64,000 nt of DNA from Glycomyces sp. L485 (lineage in GTDB: Bacteria; Actinomycetota; Actinomycetes; Mycobacteriales; Micromonosporaceae): positions 1 to 64,000 of the forward strand of contig NZ_JAKZEW010000008.1 of NCBI RefSeq assembly GCF_022548875.1. Direction: 5' to 3'. Below are positions 42,646-51,205 of the stretch, piece after piece. Under the pieces are notes generated by a model. The model was given only the letters and a program-made list of their open reading frames with translations. It was not told the DNA's origin and searched no databases. A program made the position numbers and the translations under genes. Numbering within the stretch: position 1 is the stretch's first letter; every line of letters begins with the position of its first letter.

Positions 42646-43674
42646 TCAGTGCCGATCGCGGGGCGGGGCGGCGGTGCTGCCCCGATCCACGAATTCGGGC
42701 GAGACGAAGCGCACGACGTGCGGAGCGTCCTCGGGGACCTGCTTCTCGATGCGGCGCACGAGTTGGCGCACCGCCATGCGCCCGAGCCGGTCGGGCGCGC
42801 TCTCGATGGAAGAGAAGGGCAGCGAGAAGGACCGGGCGAACTCGTCGGAGTAGCGCCCGATGACGGACAGGTCTTCTGGTGCGGACAGGTTCCGCTCGTG
42901 CAGCACGGTCGGCAGCGCTGCGGCGGCGGCCTCGTTGTTGAGCAGCAGTCCTGTGGCGCCGGGGTAGGCGTCGAGCAGGTCGTGCAGGCGGCGTCCGATC
43001 TCGGGTTGGGCGGACGGGCTGAAGGCGGCGTGAAGGGTGATGCCGTGGGCGGCGGCAGTCTCCAGAGCCGCGTTCTGGAGGCGCCACACGTAGGCGCCGC
43101 CGCGTTCGACCACGTGCTCGGGTTGCGAGACGAGGATCAGTTCGCGGTGTCCGAGCGCGTACAGGTGCTCGAGCATGACGCGGCCGGCCTCTTCGAAGTC
43201 GAGGTCGAAGACGTCGACTCCGGTGCAGTCGACCGGCAGACCCACCAGCGCTCCGGGCTGGGAAGCCGCGCGCAGGACCGGCAGCCGGTCGTCGTCCTCG
43301 GCCACGTTGAGCAGCACGACGCCGTCGACCATGCGCGAGTCGGTGATGCGCTTGAGCGCTTTGGGTCCGTCGGGGTCGGAGCTGAGCAGGATGTCGTAGC
43401 CGGCGTCGCGAGCGGTGTTCGCGACGCCCAGGATGTACTGCATCATGGCCGGGGGGAACTCGTCCGGCATGAACTGCGCGAACAGGGCGATCACCATCGC
43501 TTTGGAGGTGGCCAGCGCTCGGGCGCCCGCGTTCGGGGTGTACCCCATTTCGAGCGCCACCCGCTGGACCCTCGCGCGGACCTCGTCGGAGACGGAGCGC
43601 TTGCCGCTCAGGGCGTACGACGCCGTCGAGCGCGCCACGCCTGCGGCGCGGGCGATGTCCCCGATGTTGACCAC
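42646..43674 (-). CDS. LacI-family regulator of the GH127/GH-A region
   Basis: This 342-residue regulator has a helix-turn-helix IGDIARAAGVARSTASYALS with hinge YTPNAGARALATSKA, and a sugar-sensor domain. GTG at 43674 (VVNIGDI) is preferred over an upstream in-frame ATG at 43773 because AGGAGG lies about four bases away and it fits the family start. Palindromes at 43703 and 43843 lie between it and the divergent glycosidase gene. It probably controls both directions plus the importer operon behind it. Confidence 0.92.
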   Translation of the reverse strand: MVNIGDIARAAGVARSTASYALSGKRSVSDEVRARVQRVALEMGYTPNAGARALATSKAMVIALFAQFMPDEFPPAMMQYILGVANTARDAGYDILLSSDPDGPKALKRITDSRMVDGVVLLNVAEDDDRLPVLRAASQPGALVGLPVDCTGVDVFDLDFEEAGRVMLEHLYALGHRELILVSQPEHVVERGGAYVWRLQNAALETAAAHGITLHAAFSPSAQPEIGRRLHDLLDAYPGATGLLLNNEAAAAALPTVLHERNLSAPEDLSVIGRYSDEFARSFSLPFSSIESAPDRLGRMAVRQLVRRIEKQVPEDAPHVVRFVSPEFVDRGSTAAPPRDRH

Positions 43675-43702
43675 GTTTTCCTCCTCCAGCGATTGCAGAT
43701 CG

Positions 43703-43716
43703 TCGAACCGGTTCGA
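43703..43716. promoter_or_regulatory. LacI-type operator 1
   Basis: Perfect palindrome TCGAACCGGTTCGA, 29 nt before the lacI start codon. The central CG is typical of LacI operators. The same sequence recurs at 43843-43858. Confidence 0.8.
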
Positions 43717-43842
43717 ACCTAGCAGACACGGTCTGCAGAGTTCAATCTCATCTTTGCAACATTTCCGCAGCAAGCATCGCCTACATATTGATGGTCTTGC
43801 ATCGAACGGTGTTCGAAACTATCGTGAACGCTCAACCGGACC

Positions 43843-43858
43843 TTCGAACCGGTTCGAA
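43843..43858. promoter_or_regulatory. LacI-type operator 2
   Basis: Perfect 16-nt palindrome TTCGAACCGGTTCGAA, 20 nt before the start of the divergent glycosidase. A looser copy, TCGAAC-GGT-GTTCGA, lies at 43802-43816. Two strong sites 140 nt apart would allow looped repression of both genes. Confidence 0.8.
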
Positions 43859-43878
43859 TCGCTCAATGAGGAGATGTA

Positions 43879-45594
43879 ATGCACAACACAGTACGAAGGG
43901 CGTTGATCCGACTCAGCGTCCTCGCTCTGGCCCTAGGCGCCGCCGTGGCCGGACCCGCGACACCGGCCAGTGCCGCCGGCCTGACTCTCAACGTCGACGT
44001 CGGCCAGGTCGTGCGCCCGGCGACTCAGGTCGCCGCCGGCGGCCTGTACGGCGTCGGATCCGATTCCCAGCCGACCACCGACATGCTGCTCCCGCTCAAC
44101 CCGACGAGCTTCACCCAGCCCCCTCCCGGCACCACCCACCTGGGCAACGGCGCGACCGAGCCCTGCTGTGACGCGCTCGACGTCGGTCACAACATCACGC
44201 GAGCGGGCGCCCAGCAGTACATCCGCCTGCCCGACATCTACCCGACCTTCCCCTATGAGTGGCAGGGCTGGGACGACTGGGAGCAGAAGGTCACCACCAT
44301 GGTGAACGACCGCCTGGCCGCGACCGACACGACCAGCATCAGCGGCTGGGAGCTGTGGAACGAGCCCGACATCTACTGGAACTCCGGCGAGTGGGGCCCC
44401 TTCAACCCCGTCTGGACCGACACCTACAACCTGGTGCGCTCCATGGACCCGGTTACTCCGATCGTCGGCCCGAGCTTCTCGAGCTACGGCCACAATAAGA
44501 TCCTCGCCTTCATGACCCACGCCCGCGACACCGGCACGCTACCCGACGTGATGGTGTGGCACGAGCTGGACGACATGGCCTGGAACGACTTCGAGGGCCA
44601 TGTCTCCAACTACCGGTCGATCGAGAACCAGCTCGGCATCTCCCCGCGCCCGATCGTGATCAACGAGTACAACAGCTTCAACCAGATGGACATCCCGAGC
44701 GTGGCCCTGCACTGGATGAGCGTGCTCGAGCGCCACGGGGCGCGCGAGGCGCACCGCGCCTACTGGTTCGAGGCCGGCACCTTCGACGGGCTGTTCACCC
44801 TGGAGAACCAGCCGACCGCGTCGTACTGGCTGTACCGCTGGTACGGGGCGATGACCGGGAACATCGTGGAGACGACGCCCGACAGCTGGCTCGACGGCGT
44901 GGCCTCCTACGACTCCAGCCGCCAGATCGTCAACGTCGCCTTCGGCGGCGACTGGGGCGACAACACCGTGAACGTCACCGGCCTGGGCTCGTTCGGCTCG
45001 TCGGTCGACGTGCAGCTGCTGTCCACCCCGGGCTCGGGGCGCCACACGCACGTGCCCGCCCCCACCGTCATGAGCGACACCACCATGCAGGTCTCGAACG
45101 GGTCGATCTCGGTCCCCGTCAACGGCATGGACGCCGAGGCCGCCTACCAGCTCCTGATCACCCCGGCGGGCGGACCGACAACGTCGTGGCAGCAGGTCTA
45201 CGAGGCCGAGAACGCCACGGTCCTCAACGCCCAGACCCGGTCCTCGGGCGGGGCGTCGAACGGCTACTACGTCGGCGGCATCGACAACGACACCGACATG
45301 CGGTCGGACTCCTTCGTCGACTTCACGGTCAACGTGCCCGAAAGCCGCGACTACACCATGACGATCAGGTACGCCAACGGCACCGGATCGACCTCGACCC
45401 ACGGCCTGGCCTACAACGGCGGCGGCTGGAGCACGGTGTCTTACCCGCCCACGTCCGGATGGGCGCAGTTCGACACCACCGACGTGACCGTCTCGCTGGA
45501 GGCGGGATACAACGTCATCCGGCTGGCCAAGGGCTCGCCGTTCTTCGACGGCGGCACCGGGTACGCGGAGCTGGACAACATCACGCTGTCGTAA
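43879..45594 (+). CDS. Secreted clan GH-A glycosidase with C-terminal CBM
   Basis: This 571-residue protein has a signal peptide (about 1-33) and a TIM-barrel catalytic domain (about 35-340). Acid/base E162 is in WELWNEPD and nucleophile E263 is in IVINEYNSF. A small beta-sheet domain (about 340-425) and a C-terminal CBM35/CBM6-like module (about 430-571, YEAENATVLNAQTRSSGGAS) follow. The barrel most resembles GH39, whose known members include enzymes that trim arabinogalactan-protein, but GH5 or GH79 cannot be excluded. Divergent from lacI, with two operators. GAGGAGATGTA before the ATG is the ribosome site. Confidence 0.8.
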   Translation: MHNTVRRALIRLSVLALALGAAVAGPATPASAAGLTLNVDVGQVVRPATQVAAGGLYGVGSDSQPTTDMLLPLNPTSFTQPPPGTTHLGNGATEPCCDALDVGHNITRAGAQQYIRLPDIYPTFPYEWQGWDDWEQKVTTMVNDRLAATDTTSISGWELWNEPDIYWNSGEWGPFNPVWTDTYNLVRSMDPVTPIVGPSFSSYGHNKILAFMTHARDTGTLPDVMVWHELDDMAWNDFEGHVSNYRSIENQLGISPRPIVINEYNSFNQMDIPSVALHWMSVLERHGAREAHRAYWFEAGTFDGLFTLENQPTASYWLYRWYGAMTGNIVETTPDSWLDGVASYDSSRQIVNVAFGGDWGDNTVNVTGLGSFGSSVDVQLLSTPGSGRHTHVPAPTVMSDTTMQVSNGSISVPVNGMDAEAAYQLLITPAGGPTTSWQQVYEAENATVLNAQTRSSGGASNGYYVGGIDNDTDMRSDSFVDFTVNVPESRDYTMTIRYANGTGSTSTHGLAYNGGGWSTVSYPPTSGWAQFDTTDVTVSLEAGYNVIRLAKGSPFFDGGTGYAELDNITLS

Positions 45595-45621
45595 CCGAAT
45601 AAATCTGATCCGATCGGCCTG

Positions 45622-45650
45622 CCGGGCCCGCGTGACGCACGTGGGCCCGG
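45622..45650 (+). terminator. Hairpin terminator after the clan GH-A gene
   Basis: CCGGGCCC (45622-45629) pairs with GGGCCCGG (45643-45650), with inner CGT/ACG pairs, 27 nt after the stop. It also faces the minus-strand gene that ends at 45716. Confidence 0.75.
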
Positions 45651-45715
45651 CTCTACTGCTCCACTACAGGAATTCGATTCGGTCCTCCTGGCTCGCAACA
45701 GAGGTGGTCCTGGAA

Positions 45716-46399
45716 CTAGCGACTGAACCCTCGGTGCACGGGCGGGTAGGCCGGCTGCTGCGCCGGTCCTGGCTGTGCCGACTGCACGTATCCCCACTGA
45801 CTGTCGTGCCCCGCCTCGGCGCTTCGTTTCGGCGCCCACTGGCGCACGCTGCGGGTGAAGATCAGAATGAAGGTCAGCAGGACGCCGGCGAACGCAACAG
45901 TACCGGCGACGGCGTTCAACGTGAACGGGTCGACGGATCCGATGTAGTAGTTCTCGGCGGCCGGTTCCGGCACCATCCACATCAATATCAGGCAGCCGGC
46001 CGCCCAGCCCGCCAGCGGCAGCAGGAGCACGCCGCTCCAGACCGCCGTGAGAATCCGCGCCCAGCGTTTGCGCTTCTGCAAACCGATTGACGAGACGAGC
46101 GCCAAGACCATCAGAACAACTGGCAGACTCAGCACCACTGTGAACTCCAGGAGGAATTCTCCTCGCGCAAGGTCCATCGGGGTCGTCCCGGGCTCGATCA
46201 AGTCCAGCCCTGCAAATGCCCACTGCTCGCGCGCCGCGATGAGATCGACCAGGCGCTGCAGCATCAGCAAGATGAGTGCCGGCGTGGAGAGTGCGACAAC
46301 GAATACCGCCACTTGGACCCAAGAGACTGAGGCCGGTTTGCGTGGAGCCGCGAACGGATAGGCAGGCTGTCGCCGATCGTACTGGGGTGAGAATGTCAC
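45716..46399 (-). CDS. Four-segment membrane protein, unknown function
   Basis: This 227-residue protein has hydrophobic segments near 27-50, 84-108, 117-140 and 160-185, flanked by a polar N-terminus and a proline/glutamine-rich tail (QPGPAQQPAYPPVHRG). The GTG start has GAGGTGG upstream. No family was recognised; the tail resembles those of small actinobacterial membrane proteins of the DUF4064 kind. Confidence 0.65.
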   Translation of the reverse strand: MTFSPQYDRRQPAYPFAAPRKPASVSWVQVAVFVVALSTPALILLMLQRLVDLIAAREQWAFAGLDLIEPGTTPMDLARGEFLLEFTVVLSLPVVLMVLALVSSIGLQKRKRWARILTAVWSGVLLLPLAGWAAGCLILMWMVPEPAAENYYIGSVDPFTLNAVAGTVAFAGVLLTFILIFTRSVRQWAPKRSAEAGHDSQWGYVQSAQPGPAQQPAYPPVHRGFSR

Positions 46400-46944
46400 A
46401 GTGCCACCTCACGTTGGTGTCGGAATCAGTGTCAGACTACCCGTCTACGAAGGCGGCCTTGGCAAGGCGGTGTCAAGCTCCTACTTTCCGAGCGGAATGG
46501 GACGCGCTCGGCGAAGGCAAGGACCGTTGTCTCCACCTTCAACTCAGTCATATCAGGCAGCAGCTCCCGATGATCTTCGCTATCTCCTACCTCGTCGGCT
46601 TCGTGGCACTCTCCATCTGACCTGCGCGTCAGCCGCGGCTGACGAGAAATCTCGCCGTGGTGTCACAGATCGGCCCCGAGCGGTGTCTCCATGCCGAGAG
46701 ACCAACGAACGAGAAGGAGACTTGATCACAAGAGTCGCCCAGGCCGCGATCACCGGAGCCTTCGGGTCCTCACGACGAAGTTGAACAAGAGAATGCTCGG
46801 CGCGGTTCCCGACTGCCTCGGAGCGATGTGGAACAACCCGCGAGTCCTCAAGGGCAGTATGGGCAGACCCTGGGTCACACCGAGAGGGCGGCCTTCGTGC
46901 TGCGCAGGTGTTCGAGGAGCCGTATGACCGGGATACTTCCGGCA
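46400..46944. other. 545-nt intergenic stretch with an 18-nt palindrome
   Basis: No coding region is supported on either strand; open frames here lack ribosome sites and family features. A perfect palindrome, CGTCAGCCGCGGCTGACG, lies at 46627-46644. Composition drops below the local average near 46550-46600. Confidence 0.55.
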
Positions 46945-47775
46945 CTACTCAGACCGTTCGGCCGCCTGGTGCTCCTCCAACAGGGACTCGATCACCTGCG
47001 CCACGCCGTCCTCGTCGTTCGATCCGGCCCGCTGGTCGGCCGCTTCCAGCGCCTCTGGCTGGGCGCCGGCCATCGCGTACGAGCTTCCGGCCCAGGCGAG
47101 CATCGAGGCGTCATTGGGCATGTCGCCGAAGGCGATCACCGAAGCGGCATCGAAGTCTCGCTCGGCGCACCAGGCGGACAGCGCGTCTCCCTTGTTCACC
47201 CCGACCGCGTTGTACTCCAGCACGGGGAAGCTCCCCCAGTGCCAGCACACCACGCCGGGGACGTCTATGCTCCTTGCGGCCTCGAGCATCCGAGCCGCAC
47301 CGGCCGCCCGATCGACCAGCCGGTACTCGGTGACGTCGGTGCAACGCCCCAGTGCCTCCTCAAGCGAGTCCACTCGGCGCCAAGGGTCGTCATAGTGCGG
47401 GGACGCGGGGATCTGGCCAGGTTGGCTCAACACCTCGTTCCCCGTCTCGATCGCGAAGACCGAGTCGGGCAGGACGGCGGCCAATCGCCGGTGGAGGTCG
47501 CGGAGGATGTCGAAAGAGATGGTGCGGCGCAGTTCGATCGCGCCGTCGGCCGGTTCGTAGACCGCCGCGCCGTTATTGCAGATGGCGACGTCGATCACCG
47601 AGGTCAAGCCGGGGACCGCCGCGACACCGCGCGGCGACCGGGCGGTCACCGCCACGACGTGGAAGCCGCGCGTCCGGGCCGCGAGCAGTGCCTTTCGATT
47701 CCGCTCCGAGAGCAGTCGCCGCCCGTCGAGGAGGGTGCCGTCGAGGTCCGTGGCGATCACTTTGCGCTCCTGCAT
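46945..47775 (-). CDS. HAD-superfamily (Cof-type) phosphatase
   Basis: This 276-residue hydrolase of HAD subclass IIB has motif I IATDLDGTLLDG (nucleophile about D10, acid D12) and motif II VAVTARSPRG. Motif IV is VIAFGDMPNDASMLAWAG. The lysine motif VGVNKGDAL is also present. Such enzymes dephosphorylate sugar phosphates or flavin intermediates; the substrate is open. ATG at 47775 is chosen since the family begins just there. It has no close operon partner. Confidence 0.92.
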   Translation of the reverse strand: MQERKVIATDLDGTLLDGRRLLSERNRKALLAARTRGFHVVAVTARSPRGVAAVPGLTSVIDVAICNNGAAVYEPADGAIELRRTISFDILRDLHRRLAAVLPDSVFAIETGNEVLSQPGQIPASPHYDDPWRRVDSLEEALGRCTDVTEYRLVDRAAGAARMLEAARSIDVPGVVCWHWGSFPVLEYNAVGVNKGDALSAWCAERDFDAASVIAFGDMPNDASMLAWAGSSYAMAGAQPEALEAADQRAGSNDEDGVAQVIESLLEEHQAAERSE

Positions 47776-47985
47776 GACCCAAGTGTCCCCGTCCCTCTCT
47801 CGTGAGCGCAATGGATTTGGTCCGTGTCGGCGCTCAGAACGCACGAGTCCGCGGGTACACCGCGGCGATAGCCGCTCCTCGCCGAAGCACCGCCGCGCAC
47901 AAGCGGCGAATCCACTCTCCGTACCAGGGTGAGGGCGGCGCGCGCCACCGGCACGCCGGGACCGGGCGATACCAGGAGCGGATGC

Positions 47986-48020
47986 CCTGAGGGCCCCGAC
48001 CGTCGGCCGGGGCCCTCAGG
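47986..48020 (-). terminator. Hairpin terminator after the GH43-CBM13 gene
   Basis: CCTGAGGGCCCCG (47986-47998) pairs perfectly with CGGGGCCCTCAGG (48008-48020) around a 9-nt loop, 9 nt beyond the stop codon. The rest of 47776-48029 holds no gene. Confidence 0.85.
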
Positions 48021-48029
48021 GGTTCAGGA

Positions 48030-49466
48030 TCAGGCCGCGGCGATCTGCCATTGCTGGTTGTTGCCGCTGTGGCAGTCCCACTGCTGGAGCCGGGCGCCGT
48101 CAGCGGTGGACTCCTTCGTCACGTCCAGGCACTTGCCGCTGTGCCGCGCGGCCAGCCGCACGTGTCCGTCCGGGGCGTCCTGCACCTGCCACTGCTGGTT
48201 GTCGCCGTTACCGCAGGTGTACTGGATGACCTTCGCGCCGTTGGCGGTCGAGTCGTTCGCGACGTCGAGGCACTTGCCGCTGTGGGCGGCCACGATCTGG
48301 ACGTAGCCGTTGCCCAGGTCCTGCAGGTCCCACTGCTGGTTGGTGCCGCCGTGGCATTCCCACTGGGCGATTTCGGCGCCGTTGGCGGTCGAGGCGCTCA
48401 CCACGTCGGCGCACTTGCCGCTGTGCCGGGCGATGAGGTTGGAGTAGTCGCCTTCGACCCCAGTGACGGATCCGGCGTCGGTGTCGATGGTGATCTCCGA
48501 GTACCAGGACATCGTCATGGAAGTGTCGGAGTTGAAGTCCAGCGGCAGCCAGACGTACTCCGAGTCGTCGACGGTGCCGCCCATCGAGTTGCCCCAGCGG
48601 TCCCCCATGTACATGTAGGAGGTCCCTTCGCTGCCCGCCACTTCGAGCACGAAGGTGGTCTGCGAGCCGTAGCCGGTGCTGTCGCCGATGTCCTGCATGG
48701 CGCTCCACGGGCCGGCGATGTTCGTGGCCGTGGCGTACTTCTGCTGGTTGGGCGACCAGCCGCTGTTGCCCGAGGTGACCATGAAGTAGACGCCGTTGCG
48801 CTTGAACAGCGCCGGCGCCTCCCGGTACTGGCCGTCCCAGGGGTTGGCGACCAAGCTGTCGTAGGTGGTGTAGTCGGCGGTGAGCCGGAAGATGCTCAGA
48901 TCGGCATTGCCGTCGGTGGAGGTGATCTGGTAGGCCGTGCCGTCGTCGTCGACGAAGACCGTCTGGTCTCGCGAGGTGGTGCCGCTCGGCGGGCGGAAGC
49001 TCCCCTGCCAGGCGTAGTCGCCGTCGATCGTGTCGGAGACCGCGACCGCGGCGCGTGCCTCGGAGTAGTCGCTGCCGTTCTCCTTGTGCATCCACATGAC
49101 GAACTGGCCGGTGGTGCTGTTGAAGATGACCTTGGGACGCTCGATCTTGGCGTTCTGCAGCTCCGGGTCGCTGGCAGCGGTCAGGACGTGGTTACGGAAC
49201 TCCCAGGTCTTCAGGTCGGTCGAGCGGTAGGCGGAGACGGCCTCGAAGGTGTTGTCCGCGTTGCGGTTCTCGCCGAAGAAGTAGTAGAAGTCGCCGACCT
49301 TGATCACGCCGCCGCCGTGCGCGTGCACGACATTGCCGTCGGTGTCGGTGAACTGCGTCGCGTTGGTGATGGTCACCGGTGCGGCCTGCGCCGGCGCGGC
49401 CGTGGCCAGCAGTGCGACCACACTCGTGACCGCTACCGCGAGGAGTAGTCGGGATCGATGGAGCAT
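48030..49466 (-). CDS. Secreted GH43 exo-beta-1,3-galactanase-like, CBM13
   Basis: This 478-residue protein has a signal peptide (about 1-28, AQA), a GH43 propeller (about 29-345) and a ricin trefoil (about 350-478, HSGKCADV, HSGKCLDV and HSGKCLDV). The N-terminal VHAHGGGVIKVGDFYYFFGE and the IERPKVIFN and YREAPALFKRNG segments match GH43 subfamily 24, the exo-beta-1,3-galactanases that remove the arabinogalactan backbone while bypassing side chains. His-Gly occupies the place where ordinary GH43 enzymes carry the catalytic base Asp, a known trait of this subfamily. ATG at 49466 follows AAAGGAGA; an ATG 21 nt earlier is less likely. Confidence 0.88.
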   Translation of the reverse strand: MLHRSRLLLAVAVTSVVALLATAAPAQAAPVTITNATQFTDTDGNVVHAHGGGVIKVGDFYYFFGENRNADNTFEAVSAYRSTDLKTWEFRNHVLTAASDPELQNAKIERPKVIFNSTTGQFVMWMHKENGSDYSEARAAVAVSDTIDGDYAWQGSFRPPSGTTSRDQTVFVDDDGTAYQITSTDGNADLSIFRLTADYTTYDSLVANPWDGQYREAPALFKRNGVYFMVTSGNSGWSPNQQKYATATNIAGPWSAMQDIGDSTGYGSQTTFVLEVAGSEGTSYMYMGDRWGNSMGGTVDDSEYVWLPLDFNSDTSMTMSWYSEITIDTDAGSVTGVEGDYSNLIARHSGKCADVVSASTANGAEIAQWECHGGTNQQWDLQDLGNGYVQIVAAHSGKCLDVANDSTANGAKVIQYTCGNGDNQQWQVQDAPDGHVRLAARHSGKCLDVTKESTADGARLQQWDCHSGNNQQWQIAAA

Positions 49467-49663
49467 GATGGGCTCTCCTTTTTTCATATGGGTTGTTCGA
49501 TCGTCGGGTGCGGGCTCACACCTCGACGAGCTGCACGCCTTCCCATGAGGGGAATTGATTGAACGCTATCGATGCTCCCATAAGACCGGATGTTCGTGAA
49601 GGCCTTCGTCCAATGGTTTTAAAAACTTTCTCCGGCTCCGCCAGGGCATTTCGCCCGGATCGT

Positions 49664-51130
49664 TCACCTGGGCATGTATTCCACGTGCTCGATCACGCTT
49701 CGCACACCCGCCGCAGCAACGGCGAGCATTCGGCCGGTGAATCCGGTGGCGACCTCAGTGGAGAGGTACCGGCCGTCGAGACGTCCGAGCTCCCGGACGC
49801 CGTCGCCGCCGTCGAAGGACAGGAAGACGACGTCCGGACCGAGGGTCACCGGCGAGGCGCCCTCCGCTGCGGGCTCCACGGCCTCGATCCGCAACACCGC
49901 CCTCCCGGCGGCGCACGGCGCCGCTCCGAGGTCGTGCTCGATGTCGCCTATGCGGGCGGTGGCGCGGACCCGTCCGTCCTCGAAGGTCAGCCCGTACCAG
50001 TGACGGTCGTCGATCAGCAGGCGGAAATGCCCCGCCTCGGAGAAAGCCGCCTCGGCCGTCCAGGCGAGGTCGCGGACCCTGGCGCACAGCAGGCCCTCGC
50101 CCAGTTCCAGGCCGCCACCGGATCGCCGGACTGCGACGGCTTCGGGTTCGCCGCCGGGGACGACCCAGCGCGCATCGAGTCGAGGCGCGGTGAATTCGTC
50201 GGTGAAAGCCGTGTCGGCCATCGGCACGGTGTGGCGGTCCTCGTCGAAGACCGGCCAGCCGTCGACCCACTCGACCCCGGCCAGGAACGTCTCGCGTCCG
50301 AGGACGTGAAAACCCGGCGTGAACCCCTTGGGGCGCACCGCGAGATACACCGCGGCCCAGTCCCCGTCCTCAGTCTGCACCAGGTCTGCGTGGCCGGTGT
50401 TCTGGACCGGGTGCGCGAGACTGCGGTGGGAGAAGACCGGGTTGTCCGGGCACGACTCGAACGGCCCTTGAGGACTGTCCCCGCGGGCGACGGTGACGGT
50501 GTGGCCGCGCTCGGTGCCGCCCTCGGCGAGCATGAGATACCAATGACCGCCGATGCGGTACAGGTGCGGGGCCTCTGAGGCGGCCAGCCCGGTGCCCTGC
50601 CACACCGGGTACGGATCGCCCTTGAACCTTCCCGTCTCGGTGTCGAGGCGGCCCTGGAAGATCCCGTCGCCCTCGCCGTCGATCACCGTGCCCTTCCACG
50701 TCAGGAAGCACTCGCCGTCCTCGTCCCAGCACAGGTCGGGGTCGATGCCGACCGCTTCGCGCACGTACACCGGATCGCTCCACGGCCCGGCCGGATCCTC
50801 TGTCGTGACGACGGTCTGGCCCGGCTCGGGGTCGGCGACGTTCGTGGTCACGAACCAGAACCGTCCGTCATGGAACCGCAGCGTCGAGCCGTAGATCCCG
50901 CCGGAGGCCCGCCCGTCGCCGCGGCGGAACTGCGAGCGCCGGTCGAGGATGTTCCCGATCTGTTTCCACCGCAGGAGGTCTCGACTGTGGAAGACCGGTG
51001 CGCCGGGAAAGTACTCGAAGCTCGAATGCGCCAGGTAGTAGTCGGACCCCGCCCGGCAGACCGTCGGGTCCGGATAGAACCCGGGGACGATCGGGTGCTC
51101 GGCGGCCGGCATTCGCGCTGTGCTCGACAC
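49664..51130 (-). CDS. GH43 beta-xylosidase/arabinofuranosidase, cytoplasmic
   Basis: This 488-residue protein has no signal peptide. GH43 residues are D21 in GFYPDPT (base), the Asp of AVGIDPDLCWDEDG (pKa modulator) and the Glu of AASEAPHLYRIGG (acid). A C-terminal beta-sandwich (about 300-488, FTDEFTAPRLDARWVV) marks the two-domain subfamilies 11 and 12. It would act on short arabino- or xylo-oligosaccharides inside the cell. GTG at 51130 is chosen for AGGAG five bases upstream; an ATG at 51112 has none. The 200 nt upstream of GH43-CBM13 separate the two. Confidence 0.88.
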   Translation of the reverse strand: MSSTARMPAAEHPIVPGFYPDPTVCRAGSDYYLAHSSFEYFPGAPVFHSRDLLRWKQIGNILDRRSQFRRGDGRASGGIYGSTLRFHDGRFWFVTTNVADPEPGQTVVTTEDPAGPWSDPVYVREAVGIDPDLCWDEDGECFLTWKGTVIDGEGDGIFQGRLDTETGRFKGDPYPVWQGTGLAASEAPHLYRIGGHWYLMLAEGGTERGHTVTVARGDSPQGPFESCPDNPVFSHRSLAHPVQNTGHADLVQTEDGDWAAVYLAVRPKGFTPGFHVLGRETFLAGVEWVDGWPVFDEDRHTVPMADTAFTDEFTAPRLDARWVVPGGEPEAVAVRRSGGGLELGEGLLCARVRDLAWTAEAAFSEAGHFRLLIDDRHWYGLTFEDGRVRATARIGDIEHDLGAAPCAAGRAVLRIEAVEPAAEGASPVTLGPDVVFLSFDGGDGVRELGRLDGRYLSTEVATGFTGRMLAVAAAGVRSVIEHVEYMPR

Positions 51131-51205
51131 GAGGTCTCCTGACTCGACGAGGAATCGCAAGGTCCCGCAAGTCTCTCAACGGTTCGAGGAGCGCGGCCGG
51201 CCGCC

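Noticed and set aside
46276-46620. Plus-strand frame ending in a hydrophobic stretch (FAISYLVGFVALSI)
   Set aside because: Overlaps a better-supported membrane gene on the other strand, with no ribosome site.
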